Source of the DNA: an uncultured Paracoccaceae bacterium
Lineage (GTDB): Bacteria > Pseudomonadota > Alphaproteobacteria > Rhodobacterales > Rhodobacteraceae
NCBI GenBank assembly: GCA_947501555.1
Contig: CANMWG010000001.1
Span: 2,294,001-2,358,000 of the forward strand
Length of the DNA stretch: 64,000 nt
Reading direction: 5' to 3'
In this document: positions 36,451 through 45,757 of the stretch, piece by piece
How positions within the stretch are numbered: position 1 is the stretch's first letter
How the letters are laid out: every line of letters begins with the position of its first letter
Program-made: the position numbers and the translations under genes
Notes under the pieces: generated by a model
What the model was told of the DNA's origin: nothing
Seen by the model: the letters and a program-made list of their open reading frames with translations, nothing else
The model's database searches: none

Positions 36451-38385
36451 ATGCAAATGGCGCAATTCACCTCTCACAACCCAGCGGGCCAGGCCCAGAT
36501 TTCCGCCTCAGACCTAGCGCGAATTGAACCGTTCGACGTTCTTGAACTTTTCAAAGTGGTTTGGCGCGGCAAGTGGATCATCCTATTGACGACCACGTTG
36601 GCGTTGGTTTTGGCCGGTTATTATGCCTTTGCAATTGCCAGCCCACGATATGCGGCGACAAGCACTTTGCATGTTGATACCAGCCGCATTGTCTTGGCGG
36701 ACGGGGCGGGTTCCGGTGCGCGCAGCCAGGTCAATCTGAACACGGAAATGGCGATCCTGACGTCCCGGCACCTACTCGACCAGGTAATCGATAGGTTAGA
36801 TTTGCAAAACGATCCCGCATTCAATCGCTACCTCACGCCCGTATCTGCCTGGTCACTGACCGGACTGCGGACCCAGACCCGCAACAGGCTGATGGGGGTC
36901 ACCGAAACACCGCCAGACGCAAACGCAATCCGGGCCAAAACCGTTGAAAACATGCGCCGGGTGATTGCCGTCCAACCGCAACGCGATAGCTCGGTTTTGG
37001 CTGTCAGAGTAACGACAGGCTCAGCCGTGACCTCGGCCCTGATCGCCAATACGCTGGCGGAAATATACTTGGCCGATCAGGTCACTGCGCAATTCTCTAC
37101 AACCGAAAACGCGGTGGCATGGCTGTCGGGCAAAGTCTTTGAATTGCAGGTCGAGCTGGCCCAAAAGGAAACCGCGATCACCGACCTGATCACACGCGCG
37201 CAGATCAACGATGAAGCCAGCCTTGACGCGATCAGCCGCCAGGCAACAGAAACGGACACGCGGTTGCACGAAGCCCGCATGGCCCTCTCGAAAATCGAAA
37301 CTTCGCTGATTTCGGCCAATGCGGTGCCGCCTGGCATCGACGACCAGGGGCTACGCAATCAGATCGCCGCCCTTGAAGCCTTTCGCGCCAATCTAACAAC
37401 GCAGCTAGCAGAACGGTCTGAAAGTCTTGTTGAACTACAACATTTGCGGCGTGAGGCCGATGCAACGCGGGTCCTGTACGAAACCTTTCTGACAAGGTTG
37501 CAAGACGTCAGCCTGCAAAGCGGGCTGAATACCCCCAACAGCCGCGTACTGAATGCAGCTGAGCCCGGCCACTATGTGGCACCTCGCAAGATGTTGATCC
37601 TGGCAATGGCTACAGTTTTCGGAGCGGCATTGGGTGTCGCACTGGCATTCTTGCGCGACGCCACGCGTCGCAGGCTTCAAGATGCAGAACAACTGCTGGA
37701 AAGTACCGGCCTGCCTGTCATGGCAAAACTGCCCGCCAAAGGGTTGAACAGGACTGCCGCATTGGACGCGGCCCGCACCCTACGGACAGCCCTGCAGTAC
37801 GAAGATGCAGAGGACCCCGCCCAAGTGATCCTCTGCACATCCAGCATTGCGGGCGAAGGCCAAGACGATATGGCCAGACTACTGGCGCAAGCCTTGGATG
37901 GGATCGGCAAATCGGTTTTGCTGTTTGATGGGGACTTGCGCATCGCGCGCTCTGGACCCGATCTCGGGGCGATCATGGATGGAAAACAAGCCCTCAGCGA
38001 CGCGATCACGCCTGCTGACGGTGGGACCATTGATCTGTTGACAGCAACAGCAGGCATGCAACACCCCGCAGATCTGTTTTGCGGCCGTCCTTTCGTCGGG
38101 TTTCTGAACCGGTTGCGGGAACACTACGATCACATTGTCATAATGGCCCCACCGGTGCTGCCAACGCCAGATACACCAATGTTGGCGCAACACAGCGACA
38201 CTGTGCTTTATGCTGTGCGCAGTAACAGCACCAAACCCCAGCTTATTATGGAAGGGCAACGGATTTTGGCTGGGGTGCAGGCACCAGTGACCGGTTTGGT
38301 CATGACGGGCGCAAACCTGCGCAAGCAACCGGAAAAGGCGCCGTCCATTTGGCCTGCGGCAAGACGAGCGCCGATGGGCGCCTAA
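36451..38385 (+). CDS. Wzc-like chain-length protein with degenerate kinase domain
   Basis: 644 residues. An N-terminal Wzz domain begins near residue 25 with TM1 WIILLTTTLALVLAGYYAFAI. A periplasmic coiled-coil region follows, and TM2 is MLILAMATVFGAALGVALAF near residue 380. The cytoplasmic BY-kinase-like domain has lost its key residues. Walker A reads SSIAGEGQDDM (about residue 460) instead of GEGKST. Walker A' is LLFDGDLR. Walker B reads IVIMAPPVL without the Asp. No C-terminal tyrosine cluster exists. It probably controls chain length without kinase activity. Confidence 0.88.
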   Translation: MQMAQFTSHNPAGQAQISASDLARIEPFDVLELFKVVWRGKWIILLTTTLALVLAGYYAFAIASPRYAATSTLHVDTSRIVLADGAGSGARSQVNLNTEMAILTSRHLLDQVIDRLDLQNDPAFNRYLTPVSAWSLTGLRTQTRNRLMGVTETPPDANAIRAKTVENMRRVIAVQPQRDSSVLAVRVTTGSAVTSALIANTLAEIYLADQVTAQFSTTENAVAWLSGKVFELQVELAQKETAITDLITRAQINDEASLDAISRQATETDTRLHEARMALSKIETSLISANAVPPGIDDQGLRNQIAALEAFRANLTTQLAERSESLVELQHLRREADATRVLYETFLTRLQDVSLQSGLNTPNSRVLNAAEPGHYVAPRKMLILAMATVFGAALGVALAFLRDATRRRLQDAEQLLESTGLPVMAKLPAKGLNRTAALDAARTLRTALQYEDAEDPAQVILCTSSIAGEGQDDMARLLAQALDGIGKSVLLFDGDLRIARSGPDLGAIMDGKQALSDAITPADGGTIDLLTATAGMQHPADLFCGRPFVGFLNRLREHYDHIVIMAPPVLPTPDTPMLAQHSDTVLYAVRSNSTKPQLIMEGQRILAGVQAPVTGLVMTGANLRKQPEKAPSIWPAARRAPMGA

Positions 38386-38948
38386 CGCGCGATGCGTTCC
38401 AATGTAACCATGCCAACCTGATCCGAGACCCATTGTTGCGACCACCAGACCACCCCATCAGCACCCATATGATAGGTGTTGGTGATCGGGTCAGTGCCGC
38501 CGCACGTTTCAACAAAAACCTGAACAAGAGGGGTTTCAAGCGGGGCTTGGTGTATTTGCGTGCCTTGTAGGGCCAATCGGCACTGCGCGTCCTGCCGCAC
38601 CAGTTGCAATCGGCCATCGAGATGCATCCAATGGCGGGCATACTGATCTGCCCCAGCGCGCACGCCTGCCCCGACATCAGCAACCATTAAATCATGGCCC
38701 AACCCTCGGGTGGCGATCAGGACGCCTGCGATCTCGGACACCTGCACCTCATCACGGCTTTGCCATGTCTGAACGCGGCCGGTCTGCGCTCCGGCAATGA
38801 GCGGCGTTGCCAAGTCTTCAGTCGTCAGCAAGATAACCGGAACATTCAACCGGGCGACCTGTTCGGCATCAAATAAGGCGCGCAATGCGGCCGGATCAGA
38901 CGCGGGGGCACAGGCCGCCAAAAGGATCATTGCAATCAACCGCTTCAT
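38382..38948 (-). CDS. YjbF-like lipoprotein
   Basis: About 188 residues from ATG 38,948. The signal sequence MKRLIAMILLAACAP has a lipobox LLAAC, so the mature protein is an outer-membrane or periplasmic lipoprotein. It resembles YjbF/GfcB-type proteins of exopolysaccharide export. Its start overlaps the yjbH stop by 4 bp, and its stop overlaps the Wzc-like gene, which reads the other way. Confidence 0.78.
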   Translation of the reverse strand: MKRLIAMILLAACAPASDPAALRALFDAEQVARLNVPVILLTTEDLATPLIAGAQTGRVQTWQSRDEVQVSEIAGVLIATRGLGHDLMVADVGAGVRAGADQYARHWMHLDGRLQLVRQDAQCRLALQGTQIHQAPLETPLVQVFVETCGGTDPITNTYHMGADGVVWWSQQWVSDQVGMVTLERIAR

Positions 38949-40978
38949 CGCCAGAACGTCCCCCATGTGTCGTCAATGACACGGGCAGTCAAGGGGCGGG
39001 TCAGCTCATAAAGCCTGCCTTCGACAGCAACACGCGCACCACCATCGCGCGTGACTGGGCGGATCGTCCGGGTCAGCACATCGCGACGCGGCTGCCCGCT
39101 GATCCATGATAAGGGCACCGTCAGCACAATCCCCTTATCAAAAGAACCTTCGCCGAAGTCATCAAACGGCACATCGGTTAGCGTGGCAAAGGCACCTAGC
39201 ATCCATCCATTGGCAAAGCGGCGCGACAGAGTCAGCGTGCCGCCCCAGTCACCGGCCAAATAGCGGCCCATGTCGAGCTGCGCACCATAGCCCGCGGCGC
39301 CCTCCCAATACAGGCTAGCATGGCCGCTGGTCACCTCATAATCCAGCACCCCAAAATCGCCGTCAAAATCGCGCTGTTGCAGTTGATTAATCTCAGCGCC
39401 CAGCGCCCATGTTTGCCCCGCCGGACGCCAAAGCACCTCGGCAGATGCACCTGCAAACATCGGCTCTAACAAACCAAACGTCAGCCGGGTCGTAACCTCT
39501 GCGCGCGGCTGCGCATACCAAGCCAGGGTCAAATCGGCGATATCCGCATCCCCTTCCTGATCATAAAGCGCAAAGTCGCTGCGGACACGGGGCAATACGG
39601 AATCAGACATGCGGGCCGCCTGATCAAGGTTCCCCGCGAGTTTCTGACGGAGCGTTCCGGCGACCACCACGCCTTGGCGCGGCTGCCACCGGGCATCCAG
39701 CGCAAGTCCGGCATCAGCACGCAAAGGATTATCGGGGTCAAACAAATTAGGAGTCAGATATGGGGATACCGACCACGTGAACCGCGATGCGGGACGCACC
39801 GGATCAACCTCAACAGGCGGGGCAAATGCAACTGCGTCACGGAACGCTGCACCGCCATCATTGGAAAATTCGCCTTGGCGCCATGCCGCGCGGTCGATGA
39901 CGACCGCTTCCCCGACCAAACCGTTCTGCGCCAAAGCGATGTGAACCACCCGCACACTATCAGGCAAAAACCGCGCAAGCACCCGCATGGCCCGGCCCAA
40001 GGCCTGCGCTGAGGGGGCGAATTTCTTATTCTCAATGACAACATCGGCCCGCGGCCCCGCCACCCGAATTGCGCGCAAAGCCAACCCTTCAGCCTCAAGC
40101 ACCCTTGACAGATCGGGCGCGCCGCTACTCGGCGCAACTGGCACACCGAACCCCGAACCAAAGGGCGGTTGCAGCGGATTGATCACATAAGTCAGCTGCG
40201 CGCCGATCTCTGCCCCATAAAGATACTGCCCCGACAAACGCAGATTGGGGCGAAGCGCATAAGTCAGCCCCACATTCCACGGGCTGCGGCGATCAAAGGA
40301 CACGCCATCCTCATACGGGTAGGCATCCGATGAATATTCGACCGCCAGATCAACCCGATCATTGGGCGTCCAACGCAAGCCACCAAACACTGCCGCATCA
40401 CCGGTAAAAAACGCATCCAACGACACCTCGCCACCGGCACCAAAATCACGCGCAGGGCGGTCGGCAAATGCGGAACCTAGCGGGTTATCAACCCCACCCA
40501 CACCCGCATAGCGCCCCCAGCCCAGCCCCAAGGACGCACTCAGATCGCCAGGCAAAGACTTTGTGGCGACAACATATTCGCCCGCATAAATCCCGGTACC
40601 AACAAAATCCGCGATCCCAATGGCCATGGCAGGACGTTGTGGGGTTTCATCCAAAAGTCGGTAATGCAGGGCAAGGCTGCGGTCGAGGATTGTGTCATAA
40701 AACACGTCACCCGGTCCAAGAATATTATCCAAATCCGCATAGCGCAGACTGGCAGACAGGCGCGGACTCACCTGAAAGGTCAACGTATTGCGCGTCTGCC
40801 CGGCAAAGCTGGACACAGAAAAAGCCAGCTCTGCATCCTCTGCAGAGCTGGCGATAGGCATATCGATCAGGCCAGGGGCCCCGTAAGTGTTATAACGCAA
40901 TGGGCGATCCTGACCTTCGGCCGCCGAGCCAAGCATCACATACCACAACCAAAGAAACACAAACGCACGCATATCCAT
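38945..40978 (-). CDS. YjbH-domain exopolysaccharide export protein
   Basis: About 677 residues from ATG 40,978. A signal peptide (FVFLWLWYVMLGSAAEG) is followed by the YjbH hallmark YNTYGAPGLIDMPIA. Many alternating beta-strand segments then suggest an outer-membrane barrel (TLTFQVSPRLSASLRYADL and similar). YjbEFGH proteins take part in extracellular polysaccharide production. Cotranscribed with the YjbF-like lipoprotein. Confidence 0.85.
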   Translation of the reverse strand: MDMRAFVFLWLWYVMLGSAAEGQDRPLRYNTYGAPGLIDMPIASSAEDAELAFSVSSFAGQTRNTLTFQVSPRLSASLRYADLDNILGPGDVFYDTILDRSLALHYRLLDETPQRPAMAIGIADFVGTGIYAGEYVVATKSLPGDLSASLGLGWGRYAGVGGVDNPLGSAFADRPARDFGAGGEVSLDAFFTGDAAVFGGLRWTPNDRVDLAVEYSSDAYPYEDGVSFDRRSPWNVGLTYALRPNLRLSGQYLYGAEIGAQLTYVINPLQPPFGSGFGVPVAPSSGAPDLSRVLEAEGLALRAIRVAGPRADVVIENKKFAPSAQALGRAMRVLARFLPDSVRVVHIALAQNGLVGEAVVIDRAAWRQGEFSNDGGAAFRDAVAFAPPVEVDPVRPASRFTWSVSPYLTPNLFDPDNPLRADAGLALDARWQPRQGVVVAGTLRQKLAGNLDQAARMSDSVLPRVRSDFALYDQEGDADIADLTLAWYAQPRAEVTTRLTFGLLEPMFAGASAEVLWRPAGQTWALGAEINQLQQRDFDGDFGVLDYEVTSGHASLYWEGAAGYGAQLDMGRYLAGDWGGTLTLSRRFANGWMLGAFATLTDVPFDDFGEGSFDKGIVLTVPLSWISGQPRRDVLTRTIRPVTRDGGARVAVEGRLYELTRPLTARVIDDTWGTFWR

Positions 40979-41028
40979 CCCGCAAAACCTGCGCACCAAC
41001 AGGCGCGCAGGCAGGTCGGCCGAAGGAC

Positions 41029-42630
41029 TTATGCGATCTGCAGGACATGGCGGCTATAGAACCGTAGCGCATCACCCGCGCCAAAGGTCAAATCGCCATC
41101 TGCACTGCCCGTAACATAAGCCTTGGCTTTCCAATCAAGCCCGCCACTCTCAGAGGTGGCTTCCAAGTTAGGACGCAAAAAGGTATCGAAGTCGTTAACC
41201 ACGTTTGAAGCACCGGGCAGCGCACCGGCCTCATGGCCGTAAACTAGGTTGCCTTGTTCCAAATTGGCCATCAATCCAATGCGTTGGACATCCGGGAAAT
41301 CAACATTGGGCGGATTCACCCCGGCATAGCTGGACAAATCAATAGGCGTCGTGCCTGGGATATTGATACTATCAACAACGGTGCTGGCGCTTTCTCCATC
41401 CCAGCGGACCATGGGCAGCATACCGGCATAGAACCACTCAAACGTGACCTGAGGACCAGTGCCTGTCGCATTGACGGCGTGATGGATTTGACCCGGGGTA
41501 ATGGTACGGAGCAACTGGCAATTACCAATGGTGCTACCCCCCTGCAACTGCCAGGTCAGATCCTCTGTGATCGTGATTTGATTACCCACGCTTAGCCCAT
41601 TGCCGACAGTTGAAGGGTTCCAAGCAACCCCATCCAACGCAAAAGTCTGCGATACCACGGTTTCATTGCCATGAGTCTGACCGCCCAGTTCAGTGGCCGG
41701 ACCACCCGTGGAAAAGCGCATGGCATATTCGCGTTCAGAGGCATAATCGATGGCAACAAATTTCGGATAGGTTGGGCGATCATCCGCACGCCAATCCAAC
41801 GCACCATCCGAAGCAATGCCACCAGTATGTGTCGGGCCAACTGCGCCACTGGGGCCATTGGCGCGAGCGGAATAATACATGCCGCCAAACTGAACCTCAT
41901 CACCCATGGCATAGGTGACACCGGGCTGCCAAAGTGGGGGCAGGATATGAGGATCATCCAGCGATCCAGTGATAGCCACGGCCTCAACCATAATGGCGTT
42001 GCCGCCGGGGGTTGCCACACCTCCATTGGTCAGCACAACATCATGACTGCCGGTCAGACCACTGGCAACTTTGATCGACTGGCGACGTTGCAGATCGGTC
42101 GCTGAATAGGTTGGAAAGGCCTTGTAACCAAGAGAGGCAGGGTCATCAATCTCATTGACCAGTGTCTGCGCGCCATCAATATCGACGCGACAGTAACCGC
42201 CGCTGGTGCGGCTGGTATAGTGAATCCAAACGTCATAAGGTGCAGCACGGTCAACGGTCACGCTGGCGCTTGCGGTGACAGAGGACGTGGCAACAGCACG
42301 GTTGCCCGTATAGCTGCCAGACAGACCAGAGCCGGACGACTGCAGCTGCGACCAGCCGCTCGATAGCGTCATGGCACCTACCGGGTAGATATTGTGCAAC
42401 TCCATCACCAGGGTTTCACGCCAGGACAGGCGGGTGCCGGGATCGTTGTTGTCTAATTGCAGCCAGGCGGCGTGATTGGGGGAAAGCTCGGTCCAGACGG
42501 ACAGGTTGCCGTTTGCACCTTCCGCCAGTGCGACACGCGCGCCCTGCCCCTGCTCAAAGAACGATGCCAGCGGTTGCGGGGTAGGCACCCCGCGCTGTAG
42601 CTGGCCCAATGAAAGCTCCAGACCGATCAT
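41029..42630 (-). CDS. Large surface/spike-like protein with carbohydrate-binding features
   Basis: A 533-residue protein without a signal peptide. A middle region (PPLWQPGVTYAMGDEVQFGG…YYSARANG) resembles a CBM5/12-type chitin-binding module, and an upstream region (VTVDRAAPYDVWIHYTSR) looks like a second beta-sandwich binding module. The rest is Gly/Thr-rich beta structure. It follows an 89-residue phage-spike-like gene by 3 bp. It may be a tail-fibre-like protein recruited to the exopolysaccharide cluster, or an adhesin; I cannot assign it firmly. Confidence 0.6.
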   Translation of the reverse strand: MIGLELSLGQLQRGVPTPQPLASFFEQGQGARVALAEGANGNLSVWTELSPNHAAWLQLDNNDPGTRLSWRETLVMELHNIYPVGAMTLSSGWSQLQSSGSGLSGSYTGNRAVATSSVTASASVTVDRAAPYDVWIHYTSRTSGGYCRVDIDGAQTLVNEIDDPASLGYKAFPTYSATDLQRRQSIKVASGLTGSHDVVLTNGGVATPGGNAIMVEAVAITGSLDDPHILPPLWQPGVTYAMGDEVQFGGMYYSARANGPSGAVGPTHTGGIASDGALDWRADDRPTYPKFVAIDYASEREYAMRFSTGGPATELGGQTHGNETVVSQTFALDGVAWNPSTVGNGLSVGNQITITEDLTWQLQGGSTIGNCQLLRTITPGQIHHAVNATGTGPQVTFEWFYAGMLPMVRWDGESASTVVDSINIPGTTPIDLSSYAGVNPPNVDFPDVQRIGLMANLEQGNLVYGHEAGALPGASNVVNDFDTFLRPNLEATSESGGLDWKAKAYVTGSADGDLTFGAGDALRFYSRHVLQIA

Positions 42631-42633
42631 GCG

Positions 42634-42891
42634 TTAGTACCACGCGATAAGTTGGGCAGTCGTTCCTGTGGCCAAAACGCGGACCGCACGAAAGCTCAGG
42701 ATAGCACCCGCACCCAGCTCATAACTGACAACCTCACCCGAGCGGTCCTTCAAAACGGCGGTACCCGATGTATTGACGTAAATCGCACGAGGACGGACAG
42801 GCAAATCTTCAGTGTCAGAGGGCGAAACAGCATATTGCGACACGGCAGGCGAAGTCAGGTTGACGTAGTCGGTCTCAAAAGGATCAGGCAT
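42634..42891 (-). CDS. Small phage-spike/base-like protein
   Basis: 85 residues from ATG 42,891. The pattern RPRAIYVNTSGTAVLKDRSG … LSFRAVRVLATGTTAQLIAWY closely resembles small structural proteins found next to phage tail-spike genes. It is 3 bp upstream of the large spike-like gene on the same strand. Its presence inside a polysaccharide locus is unusual. Confidence 0.65.
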   Translation of the reverse strand: MPDPFETDYVNLTSPAVSQYAVSPSDTEDLPVRPRAIYVNTSGTAVLKDRSGEVVSYELGAGAILSFRAVRVLATGTTAQLIAWY

Positions 42892-42903
42892 TGGTATCTC
42901 CAC

Positions 42904-42929
42904 GATTAGGGTGAGACCCAGACCTAATC
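42904..42929. repeat. Imperfect palindrome upstream of spike-like gene
   Basis: GATTAGG (42,904–42,910) pairs with CCTAATC (42,923–42,929), and alternatively GGGT-GAG-ACCC can form inside. The inner stem resembles the core of the REP family in this window. It may be a regulatory hairpin or a decayed REP. Confidence 0.4.
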
Positions 42930-42977
42930 ATTCGAAGTTACCAAGCACTTTGGTCTGCGCACGTTGCGTGGCAACGG

Positions 42978-43643
42978 CTATGCGCCGCGTCGGCCTAGCA
43001 CAACACATAGGGTGCGCCAGACGATCCAAAGGTCAAAAAGAAACGTGGCATTCGCGATATAATACGCATCCGCAGCAACCTTACGCTTCACACCCTCCAG
43101 CCCGTCCACATAACCCACTTCGGTCTGCGCATAACCACTGATACCGGGCATGACCCGATGGCGTTCTGCATAGCCGGGGATTTCACGAACATAGACGCAG
43201 GCATGATCATAGCTATCGGGACGGGGACCAATCAGGCTCATCTCGCCGCGCAAAACATTCAGAACCTGGGGCAATTCATCAACCCGAGTGCGGCGGATCA
43301 AACGACCAAGCCAGGTTATACGATCGGTCTCCAAGGCATCAAAGGCGCCGCGGGTGGCTTGGGTCGCAGGCAGCATTGATCTGAATTTGAACGCCGTAAA
43401 TGGCTGGCAGTTATGACCCATGCGTTGCTGACGAAACACAAGCGGACCGGTGTTCATAAGCGGATTGAGCAACACCAGCACGATGGCCGACATCATGAGC
43501 GGAGCCAGCAAAAATACCGCAAGAATACAGTCAAAGACTCTCTTTTCCGGCGGCACGCTGGTAGTTTTGAAGGTTGGGATGGGGGCGAATACGGACGTGT
43601 CTAGAAACACGTCGCTCGTGGCATCATTTTGGAAGTCAAACAT
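42978..43643 (-). CDS. Sugar transferase (undecaprenyl-phosphate phosphoglycosyltransferase)
   Basis: About 221 residues from ATG 43,643. A single N-terminal reentrant/membrane helix (FDCILAVFLLAPLMMSAIVLVLL) precedes the monotopic PGT core: VFRQQRMGHNCQPFTAFKFRSM (from FRQQRMG to KFRSM), the catalytic pair in RRTRVDELPQ, then GEMSLIGPRP. It starts repeat-unit synthesis by moving a sugar-1-phosphate to undecaprenyl phosphate. It is transcribed towards the spike-like genes. Confidence 0.92.
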   Translation of the reverse strand: MFDFQNDATSDVFLDTSVFAPIPTFKTTSVPPEKRVFDCILAVFLLAPLMMSAIVLVLLNPLMNTGPLVFRQQRMGHNCQPFTAFKFRSMLPATQATRGAFDALETDRITWLGRLIRRTRVDELPQVLNVLRGEMSLIGPRPDSYDHACVYVREIPGYAERHRVMPGISGYAQTEVGYVDGLEGVKRKVAADAYYIANATFLFDLWIVWRTLCVVLGRRGA

Positions 43644-43682
43644 GGTCGTAACTCGTCCTCTCAGCAACGTTCGCGAAGGACG

Positions 43683-43946
43683 AACACCGTCCCTTCGGTG
43701 TTAATGAAACTGAAATTTCGTAGTTAAAGAGTACTTAATCTGAGCCCTTGGAATACGAGAACATTTCGAGATTATTAAAATAAATCAGGTACTTCTATTA
43801 ATAAATACCCCTATAACGTGTGTTGTTTATATAGATGCAATTTTAGATCAATATACCTCAAATATGTGGGGCAATCCTTTGTTAAGCGATGAGGAGTGTC
43901 ATGCCTTCGTGGGAATCGCAGGAAGCTGCGATGTGAAGGGTGAGAA
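43683..43946. other. Intergenic region upstream of sugar transferase and of the exported protein gene
   Basis: A 264-bp AT-rich divergent region. AACACCG-TCCCTT-CGGTGTT (43,683–43,702) forms a 7-bp hairpin in the 5' leader of the sugar transferase. The stretch 43,760–43,830 is strongly AT-rich and probably holds promoters. No gene is seen. Confidence 0.5.
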
Positions 43947-44408
43947 ATGAAAACCAGTACGAGACGGGGCCTCCGTGCCCGCGTGATCGGGCTTGCTGTG
44001 TTGGTGGGCATGGCGGGGGTCGCGGCGCAAGCCCAAAACATGGCAGCATTGGTCGTGCAAAACGACAGAGGCGGGCTGATCGGCGCGCGCGCACTCGAAA
44101 TCAGCGGGCTGAATGCGCGCAATATCCGGGTCGAGCTACGCGGACGGGTTTGCTATTCTTCCTGCACGTTATACTTGGGCGCAAAGAACGTCTGCCTGAC
44201 CGAAGAGACTGTCTTTGGGTTCCACGGCCCAAGCCAAAGAGGCACCGCCTTGCCGCAAGACCGGTTTGAACATTGGTCCAACGTAATGGCCGCCCATTAC
44301 AATGCGCAACTACGCGAATGGTTCCTGTCTGAAGCACGGCATCGGATTTCCGGACACTACCGGGTCAGCGGCGCATCCTTAATCGCAATGGGATACCCAG
44401 CCTGCTGA
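43947..44408 (+). CDS. Exported protein with ClpP/crotonase-like segment
   Basis: 153 residues with a signal peptide (VIGLAVLVGMAGVAAQA, cleavage after AQA). The mature part contains RVCYSSCTLYLGAKNVCLTEETVFGFHG (core YSSCTLYLG), reminiscent of periplasmic ClpP-fold proteins, in which Ser and disulfide-forming Cys precede a conserved GFH. I cannot confirm a catalytic triad. It lies between the polysaccharide cluster and an accessory stretch, convergent with the next small gene. Confidence 0.65.
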   Translation: MKTSTRRGLRARVIGLAVLVGMAGVAAQAQNMAALVVQNDRGGLIGARALEISGLNARNIRVELRGRVCYSSCTLYLGAKNVCLTEETVFGFHGPSQRGTALPQDRFEHWSNVMAAHYNAQLREWFLSEARHRISGHYRVSGASLIAMGYPAC

Positions 44409-44426
44409 GAAATTCGATAACAGGAC

Positions 44427-44714
44427 CTATTGCGTATCCGGGGTACTATTGCCACCTGCAACCGAGGCCGCTATGGCCGCAGCGCCTGCCGCGCCAAGCA
44501 AAGGGGCCAAGCCACCCAGCAACGGGACAAAAGCGGTCGCATCTTCCTCGCAGGTGACAAACAGCACGCCAGCATCATCAAAACGGGCCGTGGCCACGCC
44601 AAAAGGCACACAAGCGCCCTGCGCCTCAGCGATAGCAATTGGATCCTGCGTGTCTTGCGCATGCACCCCCCCCTTTGGCAGGCAGACCAACAAAAAAACC
44701 AACAGCTTTTGCAT
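44427..44714 (-). CDS. Small exported hydrophobic protein
   Basis: 95 residues. A signal peptide MQKLLVFLLVCLPKGGVHA precedes a short mature domain with two cysteines (GACVPFG, VTCEEDA). A Gly/Ala-rich hydrophobic tail follows (PLLGGLAPLLGAAGAAAIAA). No family is recognised. It is convergent with the preceding gene, with 18 bp between stop codons. Confidence 0.6.
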   Translation of the reverse strand: MQKLLVFLLVCLPKGGVHAQDTQDPIAIAEAQGACVPFGVATARFDDAGVLFVTCEEDATAFVPLLGGLAPLLGAAGAAAIAASVAGGNSTPDTQ

Positions 44715-44880
44715 TCGACATCTCCTTGGAACGGAATAAGTGCGATTTGGCTGTAAAATGGCTCACAAAACGTTAAGACCGACCACGGGATCGTCGTTGT
44801 TTGATCAAAATCAGTGGCGTCCGACATCCAAGGTCCGCTCTCCAAGAACTTACACCTTTGTTATTAAAAAATTTTAATTT

Positions 44881-44945
44881 CGTCTCGACATCGCCAAGCT
44901 CCGTCGTGCGACATCCGGAATCCGTCTTTCGACATCTTGATTCCG
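44881..44945. repeat. Three tandem 21-bp repeats
   Basis: Units start at 44,881, 44,902 and 44,923 and share CGTC-x2/3-CGACATC and a final TC, followed by CCG. A related unit lies at 44,818–44,837 and another at 49,711–49,730, the latter two matching at 18 of 20 positions. The regular spacing suggests binding sites or a small repeat family. Confidence 0.6.
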
Positions 44946-45020
44946 TTCGGTGTTTTTACAAGACGGCAAAAGAAAAGCCGCTGATCTCTGACCGGCCTAA
45001 GATCCTCAAATTCTGACGAA

Positions 45021-45290
45021 TCAATTCTTAGCAGTTCGCCTCCGTGTCCCCCTAGTTTCCTTAAGGTAACGTTCCATCGCGACGGTTGTGTCGATAATCA
45101 TCCATTCATGATTGATGAACGGATTCAACGCATCATCGCAGTTCATCCTTTCATAGTATACCTCCGCGAAATGCTCGAAAGAGATGGTTCGATGTTTTGA
45201 AAGTTTAGCGGCACCCGTCGCCGCGATGAAGATCTCAATGGTCAGCCCAAATATCTGAGCAGAGGTTTTGATAAACTGCGGCTTCCTCAA
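45021..45290 (-). CDS. Small hypothetical protein
   Basis: 89 residues. The first third is weakly hydrophobic (SAQIFGLTIEIFIAATGAAKL), the rest polar and rich in charged residues. No family is recognised and no strong ribosome-binding site is seen. It lies in the gene-poor stretch before the sulfotransferase, so it may be a remnant rather than a working gene. Confidence 0.35.
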   Translation of the reverse strand: MRKPQFIKTSAQIFGLTIEIFIAATGAAKLSKHRTISFEHFAEVYYERMNCDDALNPFINHEWMIIDTTVAMERYLKETRGTRRRTAKN

Positions 45291-45757
45291 AGGAGGCGCA
45301 CCAGAATTCTTGCCGAGCAGCGTGACGGTGAAGCCGATTCACGAAAGACAGCTAGCAAAAACTGCTAGATTTACCGAGTTCCATCTCTTCGAGATGGGAG
45401 TTGATCACTCTGAATGGATCATCTGGGTCGGCAAGAGGCGGAGGGTCGAAGCTCGCGTTGGCATATTGATCTTGGTTCTCTTCTGTTTGGTCGTAAGGAA
45501 TAGTTTCTCCGGCTGCATTAACGAGCACAGGGGGCGACACGAAAGCGTGACAGGTCCATCATAGTTCCCCCGGATGTTCGAAATCTTATTGATCAGAAAG
45601 AATGGCGACACACCCTCGATAGCGACAGCCGATGCAATGCTGCGGCTTTTTGCAGACGTTGAACGGTTGAAACAGCAGCCTCCGTTTCGATTGGGCATTG
45701 ACATTGTGAGTGCCTGTTGAGACCGTCCATTACTCTATCGAAACGAAGGCCGTCAGC

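Larger units (their letters stand above)
44715..45757. other. Gene-poor accessory stretch
   Basis: About 1 kb with only weak coding signals. On the minus strand are 45,021–45,290 (89 residues, SFEHFAEVYYERMNCDDALN) and 45,352–45,540 (62 residues from GTG, with PPPLADPDDPFRVINSHLEE); both have protein-like composition but no recognised family. On the plus strand a fragment around 45,573–45,719 reads LRLFADVERLKQQPPFRLG. The region also holds three tandem 21-bp repeats (44,881–44,943). It is lower in GC than the flanks, and decayed transferred DNA is the simplest reading. Confidence 0.5.

Noticed and set aside
41029-42891. Prophage
   Set aside because: Only two spike-like genes occur; no capsid, portal, terminase, tail-tube or lysis genes are in the neighbourhood.
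44881-44945. CRISPR array
   Set aside because: The repeats are tandem 21-bp units without unique spacers, and no cas genes are nearby.
45352-45540. 62-residue frame as a confirmed gene
   Set aside because: It has only a GTG start directly after an in-frame stop, no ribosome-binding site and no family; I mention it only within the gene-poor region.
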